NCBI RefSeq assembly: GCF_023159225.1
Contig: NC_063161.1
Span: forward strand, 125,650,958-125,714,957
Direction of reading: 5' to 3'
Length of the DNA stretch: 64,000 nt
Source: Perognathus longimembris pacificus
Taxonomy: Eukaryota > Chordata > Mammalia > Rodentia > Heteromyidae
The position numbers and the translations under genes are program-made. Below, piece by piece: positions 48,091-60,018 of the stretch. The number at the start of each line of letters is the position of its first letter. Position 1 is the first letter of the stretch. The notes under the pieces were generated by a model. That model was given only the letters and a program-made list of their open reading frames with translations, ran no database searches and had not been told where the DNA came from.

Positions 48091-48337
48091 TTGCCTTCAT
48101 TTGTATGAATATTATTGAAGGATTGTCAGAACTTGTCTGCAAAATCATGTTAGCCTAATTTAGTTTCATGGGAAAGATTTACAATTGTTCATTCAAAAGC
48201 ACTGATCACTAATATCGTATAAAATATAGTGCTTTTTTAGAGTCAGTGCTTGGGTTTATGTTTTTCTGAGTAGTCCATTCATTTTGACTAGGTTTTCAAA
48301 TTTATTGAATCAAATGATTTATATCATATTCCTGTTT

Positions 48338-48660
48338 TCTTTTTTTGTGGTCCTAAGGTTTGCACTCAGAGTCTTACATTTATCATGAAGTTACTCTAAC
48401 ACTTTAGCCATACCCCAACCCATTTTTACTTTTGTTGTTTTTCAAGCTGAGTATCCTGTGCAGGCCTGGCTGGCCTGGCCTGGGTGGTGGTCCTCTATTT
48501 ATGCTTCTATTGTAGCTGGAATGGCAGGTACATGATGTTTACTGCTCAAGATGGGGATCTGTGAGCTTTTATGCCCGCACTGAAACTTCAGCTTTGACCC
48601 GCCCAATCTTTCTCAGAATTGCTAGGGATTACTGGCATGAGCCACCATGCTTGGCTTTGC
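48338..48660 (-). repeat. Antisense ID-like and 7SL-like fragments
   Basis: GGTCCTAAGGTTTGCACTC, then GTAGCTGGAATGGCAGG and GGGATTACTGGCATGAGCC. Confidence 0.6.
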
Positions 48661-48669
48661 TTCGTTCTT

Positions 48670-50598
48670 AGTGTTAAATCCCCGCTTGACCTGCAATTCC
48701 TTTCTTTTAATTCACACAAACATTATTTCCACACTCTCTTTTCTTTAAATTTCCTTCCGAAATTTGCATATTTTATAATTTTGTTTCCTCATAATCAAAC
48801 ACTGTCATTGTTAAACATCTTAATTCTTTTTGACCTTGGTTCATTTCAGGTTTAAAACTCTTTTTTTCTTCTTCTTTTTTTTTTTTTACATGTGTTCTTT
48901 TTCCAGGTGAAGCACTTCTGGCTTGACTGCATATGGAGGTTGTTGTGCTGCCCGTGGGACAGCCATCTACCTCTTCACCAGGTCTGACATTGATTCATCT
49001 TCAACAGCCAGCCAGCAACACTGGCCCAATAAGACAACATACTTGAAAATTTTCCTCAGTTGGGCATCGGCAGTATTCTTTTTTGTCCACACTTTACTTT
49101 CCTCTTAGCTCCCACCTTTCAGGTTAACCAAAGAAATATTTGGCAATTACTTGCAAGCTAGCTATCATAAGTACCTATTTTAGCATTATAAGATAGTACT
49201 GAAAACAATTTTTGTGTCTTTCAATGTCAAACACACATGACAAATAAAGATTATCTTGGAAGCAGTGTGTGGACATACAAAAGTAGCTCAAATACCTAGA
49301 GTTGTGTGCATGTGAAAATGCACTGTGTGTCAAGCCCTGTGCTTTGAATTGGCTAGTGGTCAGGGTGGTACTCCACTGCTTGAGCTCTGTTCCAGTCTTG
49401 GTTTGTGCTGGTTATTTTAGAGATATTGTCTACTGGACTTTTCTGCTGAGGATCTTCTGTGGCCTGTTGCTACATTCTTATTTTTAAAAATGTTATTAAA
49501 TCATAGTACTGTGATAAAAAACACATAGCTAGATATCCTAATGACAAAAATGATGAACAGATGCTACTTGATTCTTGATTCATGACAACAAATGCAATGT
49601 GTCAGGACAACAATTCTTGAGGGTCATTTTCCTTCTTTCATTTATAGTCTAGGGACAGATAGGGCCCTGAAGAAGTGAAAACCAATTCACTCTTACTGGT
49701 GTGAAGCTATACTGTGGTTTGGAAGAGGTTAAGATCTAGTCAGATATGTGGGAAAAATGGTGCTGAAAGTCCTATGTAGCTTGATTGCACTTATTCTAGG
49801 TTTGTAGTGTTGCTCATACCCCTAGGAGGCCACTGAATCCTGTGATGTTCCTGATGAGCATTTAGCTAAAATGGAACTTTAAATAAGTGACCTCTGACCA
49901 GAATTCTCTGCTCAATTTACTACCAGTAGAGAATTCTTATAGTTTCTGACATTGTTCCCAGGTATGTGAAGACTATCACAGTCACTCACTCAAGACGTGA
50001 AAACCCAAGAGCATTAGGTAAATAGACTTCCAGTTCATAATTTGGGGAAAGATTGCCAAATGTGTGATCCCCCTGCTTCAGGTTCCTGACAGCTAGTATT
50101 ATAGGCATTTACCGCCATTCCCAAGCTAGTGTTTTGAGTTAGCATGAAACTGCCCAGGAGATTTATCATGTGTCAGATGTAGCCATCTGTTTTCTTCTTT
50201 TGCACTAGACCATTGACTCTTGAGAGAATACTTGAGAGTCCTATCTATGTATGAATTGAAGAGAGAGCATTTATTCTTCAGTATTACTGTTTTCTCATGC
50301 CTCAGCATGAGAGCAATCTTCAGCATGATCTTCAGCAGGATGAATTGTACTCAGAGCACCCTCCATGAGAGGTAGCCAGGAAGACAACATCCTTTCTTCC
50401 AGCCACTGGAGGAAGTAAATAGGAATAGAAGGAAGATGTTTCCTCATTGCACAGGTGTTGGAATGGGACATGGGTTTGCCTCAGTTCTGAATTATCTCCA
50501 AAAGCAAAGCTTTCCCTGGACTTTTAGTGATACAAGTGGGCTGATTTCTGTGGGTATGATTGTAGAGATTTTATGATGTCACCAACCAGAGATTTCAC

Positions 50599-50637
<39 letters not shown>

Positions 50638-52020
50638 TGTGTGTGTGTTATAGTTCTTGAAGTCTGAAGGACAGCAGCAAGTGTGAGGAATCTAAAGCAA
50701 TGTGTGTCTGGTCTCACATAGAGACTGGGAAGTTAGACAGGGCAGCCCTTGAGTCCCACAGAGAGTTGATTACAATCCCAATACAAGAAGATAAATATGC
50801 ACTAATACCTTCCTTGATAAAACTAGATTCTTCATTTGGCAGCAAAGGGAGAGGCCAAGCTGGTATGTAAAACTTTTTAATATTATTTTATGTTTCTGGG
50901 AATTTTTCATTGCATCTACCTTGAAGATGATACATAAGCCTATAACATTGCTCTGTGAAAGCTTTGGGAATCAAAGGAGTTTTGTTATAACAGTGTTATT
51001 GACCTGAAGTCTTTCTGAGATATATGACAAAAATCACATCAGATTCATCATCAAAAATAGATGTTCTGAACTATTGCTGACTGATACATTCTTCATTCAG
51101 TGTCATTGAAAGGAAAAAAAATAGTAATCTCATGGTTTATGAAACAATTGCTTTGAAAATCCTGCCATTACTCCTTTGCTCAATACCAGTACTAATATTT
51201 AAATCACTCATTTGTCTGACACCCTGGAATCAGAACTGAGACAATGAAACATAGTAAAGTTAAAGATGGGCAAGAAATAACATGTAACCAGCTCTTTTGA
51301 AGTCCAGTTTCTTTTTCTGAAATGGTAGGATAGTAGTAAATAGTGTATTTACCTCCTATGATTATGATAAGAGATACAGTAATGAATTAGACAACTATAA
51401 GTAATAACAAGACCTACCTACACTATAGTCCCGGTACCAAGCAGTCAGGCCTGACTCAGGTAGTAAACTTACCTTAGGGTGAGTCAAGCACAATACAAAG
51501 ATTTTCAAGGCAATGACTGCTTGGGGAACAGCACTGGAAAGATTTTTAGTATATATCACATTGTGCAAGAGAATGCCCTTGGGTTGTAACATCTAATCTC
51601 TTTGTGGAAGAGATTGGCAGACTTTAGGATAGTCGTCAGTACACTCAACATGTGAACCAGTTAAGAGAAAACTCTCATTTCCCCCAGGAGAACAGTGAAG
51701 GAAAATTTGTTACAGGCCTCTCTCTCAAGCTCAGGTAGCCTCAGGCACTCCTTGGCTTGAAGACAAGGTCTTCCTGTATCTCATCTCTTTCTCCTTTTGC
51801 GAGGATTCTGCTTCTAAATCACTCCATTTGATAAGGATATTATATTAGGGCTCACCTCAGGGACCTCCACATGATCATCCAAGACTGTTTCCAAAGAAGG
51901 TCACATTCCCTAGCCCTGGGTGGTAGGACTTCATATTTTTTTGGATGAATATAACTCAACCGATAATAATATTTCTTTAACTAAGGGACAAGGAGATTTG
52001 AACAACTTAGATGAGTAGAT
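48670..52020. other. Long, mostly unique stretch
   Basis: (TG)n at 50601-50648 is the only clear repeat. A minus-strand donor-like AAG|GTAAGT at about 51473 borders a 20-codon open block, but its acceptor is weak. Confidence 0.45.
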
Positions 52021-52025
52021 AAAAC

Positions 52026-52224
52026 AACCATGGGGGCTGGGGATATGGCCTAGTGGCAAGAGTGCCTGCCTCATATACATGAGGCCCCGGGTTCAATTCC
52101 CCAGCACCACATATACAGAAAATGGCCAGAAGTGGCGCTGTGGCTCAAGTGGCAGAGTGCTAGCCTTGAGCAAAAAGAAGCCAGGGACAGTGCTCAGGCC
52201 CTGAGTCCAAGGCCCAGGACTGGC

Positions 52225-52260
<36 letters not shown>

Positions 52261-52264
52261 ATGG
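52026..52264 (+). mobile_element. IDL-Geo SINE with TSD
   Basis: Both monomers are intact (GGGCTGGGGATATGGCCTAG to GGCCCAGGACTGGCC), followed by a tail of about 34 A. TSD AACCATGG lies at 52026-52033 and 52257-52264. Confidence 0.93.
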
Positions 52265-52269
52265 ATTGC

Positions 52270-53980
52270 TCTGGAGACTGGAAGGAAGAGCACCCCTTGG
52301 GAATTAGAATCCTTTGGCAAATCTCTGCATTCACTACTTACTGGTAGGAACAGCCCAGGACATCTTGCAACTCTTCTCATCTCAAAAATTCTCCATTTCC
52401 TTTTTAAGTATTGCAATAAATAAAAAACAATAGTGGTTTGCAGACTGTGTTACACAAACTCAACATGACTAAAATATTGTCATTAATCTTTTATTTTATG
52501 TCTTATCATTCCCAGATGATTCTAAGCACCAAGTAAAGAAAGTGGAAAGCTCTAGAGTAGCTGAAAGACAAGCCAAACCAGAAACAATAACTTGTGTATG
52601 CATTGAGCACTTGAATTAGCAGTGAGTGATTTCACTGGAAATATTAACATGGTTTAATAATTGACTATTGTAACTGTAGTTTAAAATGTGTTACATGTTT
52701 CACCGTTTCCTCTATGGAATTATTTTCTTTATTAGTCTTTACAGAGAGGCAAATAGCTTTAAAAGTATCTGTAGTTCTTTAAAAGAAAGGACTTTGTTAA
52801 ATACTCAGATTAGGATAATACACAAAATAAAAATATGTAAGTATGTACCTGTGTATTTATTATTTATACACAGGTCTATATATGCATATACATATAAATG
52901 CTTGTATATATACACATGTGTGTATATATATTTTCTCCTGGTTAAACAATATTGGTATAGTGTGAAAGGTCAGACTGTGTTCTAATCATTGTGAGTTAAA
53001 TGTCTATCGTTGGTTAAATGAGGTTTTCAGCCTTTTATTCTGCATGCCTTGTAAAAATTTTGGGTGCTGACAGATTGCTATTATGACCACCTCAGACAGT
53101 GAAAAATGACTTAGGAGAAACAGCCACTACTAGGGAGAGAAAAATAGCTTCCCAGGGGAGGAAGATTCATGTAAGAGTCATTAGCTTGTATTCAGCTGCC
53201 TGAATCTCACCTATGTGCAGACAGTTCACTATTTGGCAGAATGAGAACAGAAATTACTTTCTAATCCCTTGTCTTAGGCACCAAGTGATAGAAAACAAGA
53301 AAGAAGAAGTCTAGCACTTTTCTAGTACCTGGACCATTTGTCTTTCTTGCCACGGTCTCTGTCCTTTAGGTGACAAGGCTATTGGGACTGGTAGAAGGGC
53401 ACAGTCTACCAACTAGTTGGCATTTAATAACTATTAGTGAGTGAACATGAAGTAAAGTTTTACTCCAGAGAAGAAAACCAGACAAGTACCCTTCAAAGGA
53501 CTTACAGTTCAGTGGAGTACAACAGCAAGCAGAAGATGGCATTAAAATGGCAACAATTGGTGCTGGTGCTGTGGGAGTAGAACAGAGGGTGCTTTACCTA
53601 GACTAGGAAACAGATGTTAATGATATGTGAGGAAGATTTCCTCGTGGGAGCTGAAGGTGTTAGTATGGCAAGTATGTATTACCTTTCTCATTATAAGTAT
53701 AGAGATAATGCTCAGTTTAAGCAGCTACTGAGACGATTAGTCCTTAATTTTGTCATAATTTGGACATGTTCTCAGAGAAACTGAAATGTGGCTCTTTCCA
53801 TCTCTTTGCCCAATAGCTGAGTAGAGCTATAAGCTGTGTGTGGGAATTGCAGGTGTTCTGAGAGAACAGGATATTTTTGTGTAAAAATGCCCTACTTCCC
53901 TTGACTCAGACTTTTCCTTGAGGAAAAAAAATCTCAGCAGAGTCTAATAAACCCACACTAACTCTTTGCCTTAAAAGTAA
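52270..53980. other. Unique DNA
   Basis: An alternating AT/purine-pyrimidine stretch lies at about 52850-52935 (TATATATACACATGTGTG). No gene seen. Confidence 0.45.
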
Positions 53981-53984
53981 ATAG

Positions 53985-54640
53985 GATCTTGATTTTTGAT
54001 TCAACTTGTCAGCCTATATCATTTAATTGGATAGTTAAGTCCATTAATATTGAGAGTTGGGATTGAGGGGTGTTTATTTGTTCCTTTCACTAATATCTCT
54101 CTTTTTAAGGGCTGTGCCTTTTCAATTCTTGCTCTAATAACCTGGTTTTCTCTTTAGGGTTCATTTCTCTGCCAGTATCTTGTTCTTGTTGATTTTCAAT
54201 GTGTATCCCATCTTTGAGAATTTTCTATAATGCTGGTTTGGTGGAGATATATTGTTTCAGTTTTTTTCTTGCTGTGGAAGGTTTTTATTTGACCCTCTGC
54301 TATGAATGAGAGTTTAGCTGGGTAAAGTATTCTTGGTTGGTATTTTTCTTTAGGGTGTGGAATACCTCATTCCAGGCTCTCCTTGCTTTCCTGGTCTCTG
54401 GTGAGAAATCTGGAGTAATTTTGAATGGTTTTTCTTTATATGTGATTGTTCTTTTCTCCCTGGAAGCTTTAAGGATTCTTTTCTTGGAACTCCAAGTTAT
54501 GGAAATAAGTGGCTTACCATTGTCATTATTTTCAATATACCATCTGAAATTAAGCCACTTTCTTCTGTCTTTTTTCCCCAGGGTTTTACCCCTGTTGTCA
54601 CTGTTATGGATTTTGGTACCCTGGGTATTGTATATATGTT
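53985..54640 (-). pseudogene. L1 ORF1 C-terminus to ORF2 start, antisense
   Basis: Minus-strand translation gives ILKASREKRTITYKEKPFKI and TPDFSPETRKARRAW, the L1 ORF1p C-terminal pattern. After stops, NINGLNYPIK and YRLTS with IKNQDP match the ORF2p endonuclease N-terminus. The order ORF1 then ORF2 is normal for L1. It is decayed and nonfunctional, and it abuts a sense L1 3' UTR. Confidence 0.85.
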
Positions 54641-54905
54641 TATTGGAACTAGGGAAGGGAAAGAAAACATCAAAATGGAGAGATAAAGGATAAAAGACGA
54701 ACCAATGCAACAGTAATACAAAAGTATGTGTTGTAACCTAACTAAACAACTCATGGGGGGTGGGGAAGAGAAGGGAATTGGGGAGGGGGGATGGAAGGAG
54801 AAAAATGAGGGAGAAGGAAACAAGTTTGATAAGAAATGTACTCACTGCCTTACATATGAAACTGTAACCCCTCTGTATGTCATTTTGACAATAAAAAATA
54901 TGATG
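54641..54905 (+). repeat. L1 3' UTR, sense
   Basis: TATTGGAACTAGGGAAGGG, a G-rich tract (ACTCATGGGGGGTGGGG), AAGAAATGTACTCACTGCC, GAAACTGTAACCCCTCTG and an ATAAAAAATA tail. It joins directly to the antisense ORF1 segment. Confidence 0.8.
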
Positions 54906-55249
54906 GAACTACACTGAAGATGATTTGTCCATAGTGGGTCATTTCTCCCTGCTAGTCACAAAGTATATTCATTTTGTAAATGAGACTGAAACAAAGGCAA
55001 TTAAAAACTACATCAAAATAAAAAAGTAAATATTATATGAAGAATAAGGCAGTGTATAACATGTAAGAAAAATTAGCAAGTGTAGCAAATAGTAATGACC
55101 TTCAGGAACTCCAAATTGCAAAGAACATTTATATCCTTGATTAAGGCCTCATGTGGTTTTCCTGTCTCTGGACAAACAATTGTTTTCTTTTTCTTTCTTT
55201 CTGGATTTAGGACTTTACTCTTGCTAGGTAAGCAGGTACAAAAGCAGAT

Positions 55250-55400
55250 ACCACACTTCCAGTCCTTTGTGCTTTAGTTTTTTTTAATTTTTTTAGGTAC
55301 TGTAATGTTTTTGCTCAGGGTCAGCCTTATACCACTATGTTCCTACTTATGAACCTAGCATAGCTAGGATTACAGGTATAAACCACTAAGCACAGTCCCT
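55250..55400 (-). repeat. Antisense B1-like SINE, decayed
   Basis: AACCTAGCATAGCTAGGATT, then ACAGGTATAAACCACTAAGC. Confidence 0.6.
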
Positions 55401-55430
55401 CAAAGATTGTTTTCTTAGTAAACCCTTTAC

Positions 55431-55558
55431 CTGCAGTAGTATCTCCAATGTTAGAAGAACCCTTCTGTGGAGACTCATCTAAGTTCACTTCTGTTTTGCC
55501 ATTGTCTGTGTCGTTCATGTGAGCAAAAGGCTTTGGGACCCAATTGATACTTCTGTGA
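55431..55558 (-). CDS. Possible coding exon, gene not recognised
   Basis: On the minus strand an AG at 55560-55559 precedes an open frame through SINWVPKPFAHMNDTDNGK and VNLDESPQKGSSNIGDTTAG, ending at a CTGCAG|GTAAAG donor at 55431/55430. The peptide is hydrophilic and not low-complexity, unlike chance translations nearby. The frame stays open past the donor until it runs into an antisense SINE near 55400, so a processed-pseudogene remnant is an alternative. The acceptor has only a modest pyrimidine tract. No domain is recognised. Confidence 0.25.
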
Positions 55559-55894
55559 CTAGAGAATTTCTATTCTAGTTACACTATGCCAGCTGAGTGA
55601 TACCAGCTGTCAGTAGTTTATTGTGTGAATTATTATTATGAACATTCTTGGTTTTGACTTGTCCAGATGTCTTGGAGATACAGCCAGGAGGTACCAAAGA
55701 CTCAAGGGGCCAGTTCACTTTTCCTTATCTTCCTTTGCTTATTCAGATGGCAATCTTATAGGTACTTATTCAAATGACATACTAATAGGTACTTTAAAAA
55801 TATATATTATGTTATACATATATAATATATGTCCTTTTATTGGTTTATTTATCTCTTCCCTGAATAATTATTCCTTTTAATTTTGTTGAGAGAA

Positions 55895-56105
55895 TTTCCC
55901 TCCCTCCATGCCCCCAGGGTCAGTCTTACACCTCAGACTGTGCTCTTCCTACCTAGAGTTCACCATGTAGCTTGAAGTCACAGGGACGGGACATCAATAT
56001 TTAGCTTACTAGTTGGCTTTTTGCCAAGAAGGACCACAAACTGGAATTTTCCTAATCTCTGACTCCTGAGTAGCTGGGATTATGGACACAGGAAACCATG
56101 CTCAG
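55895..56105 (-). repeat. Antisense 7SL-type SINE, decayed
   Basis: CTCTGACTCCTGAGTAGCTGG and GGATTATGGACACAGGAAACC. Confidence 0.55.
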
Positions 56106-56154
56106 CTCTTTATTTCATTTTTCAATATAGAAAAGAAAATGTAACAATTTTCTT

Positions 56155-56395
56155 TGAGCAGAGCACTGGTGGCTCATGCCTGTAACTCTAGGAAGTCAAG
56201 AGACTGAGATCTGAGGATCTTGATTCAAAGCCAGCAAGGAAAGATCATGAGACTCTTATCTTTATTTAGTCACCCAAAAAGCCAGAAGTGGACTTGTGGC
56301 TTAAGTTGTAGAACCTACTCATGCACGCACGTCACACACGCATGCACACACAAATACACGCACACACAAATAAATGAACACAAAGTTTCCCACAA
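56155..56395 (+). repeat. 7SL-Geo composite SINE
   Basis: GGTGGCTCATGCCTGTAAC, CTGAGATCTGAGGATCTTG, then AAGTGGACTTGTGGCTTAAG and a CA-rich tail. Confidence 0.82.
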
Positions 56396-57007
56396 GGCAT
56401 ACTTTCCTGTAATCTATTTATCTTATTCTATTTTTGTAGTCTACCTTCATGGATACATTTTCCTTATAATTGCTACTATTCACTCATTCGAATTCATTGT
56501 GCATCATTTTTTCTTGCAGTTTTAATTGTTTTCTTTCATTTCTTTTTCCTGTTAAAGCATTGCTTTATTTAAAGTTCTGAATGTACAATGCCTGTATGAG
56601 GGTTTCATTAGGTTAGTTCCTATAAATAGGGTTGCTGGGTGGTAATGCATACACATGTTCAAGTTTACAAAGCATCAGATTTGGCTTTTCAAAGAGAAAC
56701 TATCAACTTACAATCTTATGCTTGGATATGAAATTTCTGTTTTTAACATACTCCCTAGTAATTTAAATTCCAGAGGATCTTAGTTATTGTCAGTCTGATG
56801 GGTGAAACATTCACATGATTTTGTTAGAAGCAGGGCATTAAAGCTTTTCATTCAATTATCTTTAATTTAAATTTTATCTTTTATAAATTTTTTTAATATT
56901 CTGGCCTTGAAAAAATAATTGTGTCCTTTTAACATTATTGTGTATATAGGTTACACTTTAAAAATATGTAATTATTGTCATCTAGTCTGTTGCTTGCTTT
57001 AATATTT
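56396..57007. other. Unique AT-rich DNA
   Basis: No feature recognised. Confidence 0.45.
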
Positions 57008-57115
57008 TAAATTAATGATTTTTAAGTAGCTATGCAAAGGATTTTCTACTTAATACAACATTTGCTAACTACAATGCATCTTTATTAGTGTCACTCCTTT
57101 CAACATTTTCACACA
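57008..57115 (-). repeat. Old antisense L1 3' end
   Basis: TTTTTAAGTAGCTATGCAAAGG, then ACTACAATGCATC and CACTCCTTTCAACATTTTC. Confidence 0.55.
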
Positions 57116-57174
57116 CCTCTCTGCTGACCTAGGATCAAAGTATTAAATTCAGGAGAATTTTTCTCCTTTAATGT

Positions 57175-57341
57175 GAGGTGTGTATGTGTGTACACATGTG
57201 TTAAATGTGTGGTATATATACATGTGTGGGATATCTGGTAGGGAGGGGTGTTGATGTGTGTGGTGTCCATGTTGAGAATGTATGTGTGGTTTCTGTGTGT
57301 GTGGATGGATATGCATTGTGTGTGTATGTGTTCTTTATGTT
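57175..57341. repeat. Degenerate TG-rich tract
   Basis: GTGTGTATGTGTGTAC-type sequence continues beyond the L1 nest at 58813-58870, showing that the L1 landed within it. Confidence 0.7.
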
Positions 57342-57358
57342 TAAAGTATATGTATGTG

Positions 57359-57601
57359 ATGTTCATCGCAGCGCAATTTGTCATAGCTAGAATCTGGAGC
57401 CAACCCAGATGCCCCTCAGTAGATGAATGGATCAGGAAAATGTGGTACATATACATAATGGAATTTTATGCCTCTATCAGAAAGAATGACATTGCCCCAT
57501 TTGTAAGGAAATGGAAGGACTTGGAAAAAATTATACTAAGTGAAGTGAGCCAGACCCAAAGAAACATGGACTCTATGGTCTCCCTTATTGGGAATAATTA
57601 G
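57359..57601 (+). pseudogene. L1 ORF2 C-terminal fragment (outer copy)
   Basis: The open frame [35 protein letters not shown] and NMDSMVSLIGNN-stop is the extreme L1 ORF2p C-terminus. It has no internal stop here, but upstream domains are missing. Confidence 0.93.
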
Positions 57602-58040
57602 CACAGGTTTAGGCAAGTCACAGCAGAGGATCACAAGAGCCCAATAGCTATACCCTTATGAACACATAAGATGATGCTAAGTGAAATGAACTCCATGTTA
57701 TGGAAATGACTGTTATATCACAGTTGTAACTACTTTCAATGTCCCATGTGTATCTGTAGCTTCTATTATTGATGATGTTCTTGTATCACCTTCCTGTGGG
57801 TTGTACCTACACTATCTCTGTAATCTTATCTGAGTATATTAGAAACCGTGTATACTGGTATTAGAAGTAGGAAACTGAAAGGGAATACCAAAATTGAGAG
57901 ACACAGGGTAAAAAAAGATAAACAACTACAAAAGCAATACTTGCAAAACTGTTTGGTGTAAATGAACTGAACACCTCATGGGGGGAAAGGGAAAGGGGGA
58001 GGAGGGAGAGGGGAATGAGGGAGGAGGTAACAAACAGTAT

Positions 58041-58731
58041 AAGAAATGTATCCAACAATGGAATTTTATGCCTCTATCAGAAAGAATGACATTGCCCCAT
58101 TTGTAAGGAAATGGAAGGACTTGGAAAAAATTATACTAAGTGAAGTGAGCCAGACCCAAAGAAACATGGACTCTATGGTCTCCCTTATTGGGAATAATTA
58201 GTACAGGTTTAGGCAAATCATAGTGGAGCATCACAAGAGCCCAATAGCTATACCCTTATGAACACATAAGATGATGCTAAGTGAAATGAACTCCATGTTA
58301 TGGAAACGATTGTTATATCACAGTTGTAACTACTTTCAACGTCCCATCTGTATCTGTAGCCTCTATTATTGATGATGTTCTTGTATCACCTTCCTGTGGT
58401 TGTACCTACACTATCTCTGTAATCTTATCTGAGTATATTGGAAACCGTGTATACTGGTATTGGAACTAGGAAATTGAAAGGGAATACCAAAATTGAGAGA
58501 CACAGGGTAAAAAAAGACAAACAACTACAAAAGCAATACTTGCAAAACTGTTTGGTGTAAGTGAACTGAACACCTCAGGGGGGGAAGGGAAAGGGGGAGG
58601 AGGGAGGAGGGTATGGGGGACAAGGTAACAAACAGTACAAGAAATGTATCCAATGCCTAATGTATGAAACTGTAACCTCTCTGTACATCAGTTTGATAAT
58701 AAAAATTTGAAAAAAAAAGAAATGTATCCAA
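58041..58731 (+). mobile_element. Inner L1 3' end inserted in the outer L1
   Basis: The inserted element is 58056-58716 (661 bp), ending in an A-run. Perfect 15-bp TSDs, AAGAAATGTATCCAA, lie at 58041-58055 and 58717-58731. The bottom-strand nick site TCTT/AT is close to the L1 endonuclease preference. Confidence 0.97.
58058..58201 (+). pseudogene. L1 ORF2 last 47 codons (inner copy)
   Basis: MEFYASIRKNDIAPFVRKW to SLIGNN-stop, in frame and identical in protein to the outer copy over this stretch. Confidence 0.93.
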
Positions 58732-58939
58732 TGCCTAACGTATGATACTGTAACCTCTCTGTACATCAGTTTGATAATAAAAATTTGAAAAAAAATAAAG
58801 TACATGTATGTGGTGACTGTATTTTTGTGGTGTGTGTATGTATCTGTGGTGTATGTGTATGTGGGGTATGTTTATTTGTCTTGTATAACTAAACCCATTG
58901 CAGAGATATTCGTATACTTTTTCTTTTCTAATTAAAGTT

Positions 58940-59370
58940 TGATTCCTGTGGCTCACGCATATAGTCCTAACTACTCAGGAGGCTGTGATCTAAGACTTGC
59001 AGTTTGCATCCATCTTGGGTAGACAAGTTCCTGGCTAGGTCTTTTTTGGGGGTTGCTTCAAATTTGAATATATTGTTGCCCAATGCAGGTGGTGTACATC
59101 TGTAATCATAGTTATTCAGGAGGTTGAGTTCTTAGGATGGTGGTTCAGAGCTAGCCTAGGCAAGAAAGTCCATGAGACTCTTACCTCCAGTTAAGCATAA
59201 AAAAAGCCAGAAGTTAAAAAAAAAAGCCAGAAGTTGAGTTGTGGTAGAGTGATAGAGTACTAGCCTCGAGAGAGAGGGGAAAAAAAAGATAAGGGATAGT
59301 GCCAAGTCCTTGAGTCCAAACCCTAGGAAAAGCACTGAAAAATAAATAAGCAAACAAATAAATAAATAAA
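58940..59370 (+). repeat. Two 7SL-type SINEs, second with Geo part
   Basis: 58940-59035 has a left part only (CCTAACTACTCAGGAGGCTG). 59080-59370 has GTTATTCAGGAGGTTGAG, a duplicated AAAAAGCCAGAAGTT and an (AAAT)n tail. Confidence 0.75.
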
Positions 59371-60018
59371 TAAACAGAATGCAATGTAATGCTGAAAATG
59401 TATGTACAATAATACAATCTATATGTACTAAGGAATTTCTCCATTTCTATTGGAATGTCAATTATGTTGGCATACGGTTGTTCATAATAGTTTGTAATGA
59501 TGCTAAGCTGGGTTATACCTGAGTCTCACAGGCACTGTCACAGGCACAATCTCTGGAGGAGAGGGGTGTTCCCCAGCCCCACTCCAAAGCTGGAAAGTGA
59601 TGGCAGGCCCGGACTCTGCTCTGTCCACCTTCACATTGTCTCTGCCTGTTTCCTGGGATAGTCCAAGAAACCTCTTTTGTGAGGTCTGGCATGTGTATGG
59701 AGCCATCAAGATGGGTTTCACTGGCAGTCCTGGCATTGAGCTCCAACACAAAACCCTATCCTAGCTTTTGTGCCCTGCTCCTTTGGGGTAGAGTCATTTC
59801 CCCTGCTTTGCCACTGGAGGCGTAAGGAAGAGTGGTGGTTATAGTTAGTTGCCAGGCCTTAGGCAGTTCTGAAGGCTAAAGCTGTGGATATTATCTCGTC
59901 AGTAGAGATTATGGGGTTTTACCCAGGATTTTTAAAGCATCTATCATTGAAGTTTGAGTCTTTTTATATTTGAAATACAAGTTCATTATCAGACATGTGA
60001 TTTGAAAATGCTTTCTTT
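59371..60018. other. Mostly unique DNA, with an old L1M fragment at its end
   Basis: About 59945-60018 (ATTATCAGACATGTGATTTG) resembles an antisense L1M ORF2 segment. Confidence 0.45.

Larger units (their letters stand above)
57342..58812 (+). mobile_element. Outer L1 3' end, split by a younger L1
   Basis: Outer element pieces are 57359-58055 and 58732-58795. TSDs TAAAGTATATGTATGTG (57342-57358) and TAAAGTACATGTATGTG (58796-58812) differ at one base. The 3' UTR resumes exactly where it was interrupted (GTATCCAA, then TGCCTAACG). Confidence 0.95.

Noticed and set aside
51474..51545. Minus-strand open block ending in AAG|GTAAGT
   Set aside because: Weak acceptor, no CpG retention and a frame length expected by chance.
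58575..58805. Repeated peptide motif suggesting an internal protein repeat
   Set aside because: It is the antisense of two L1 tails separated by the TSD of the nested insertion.
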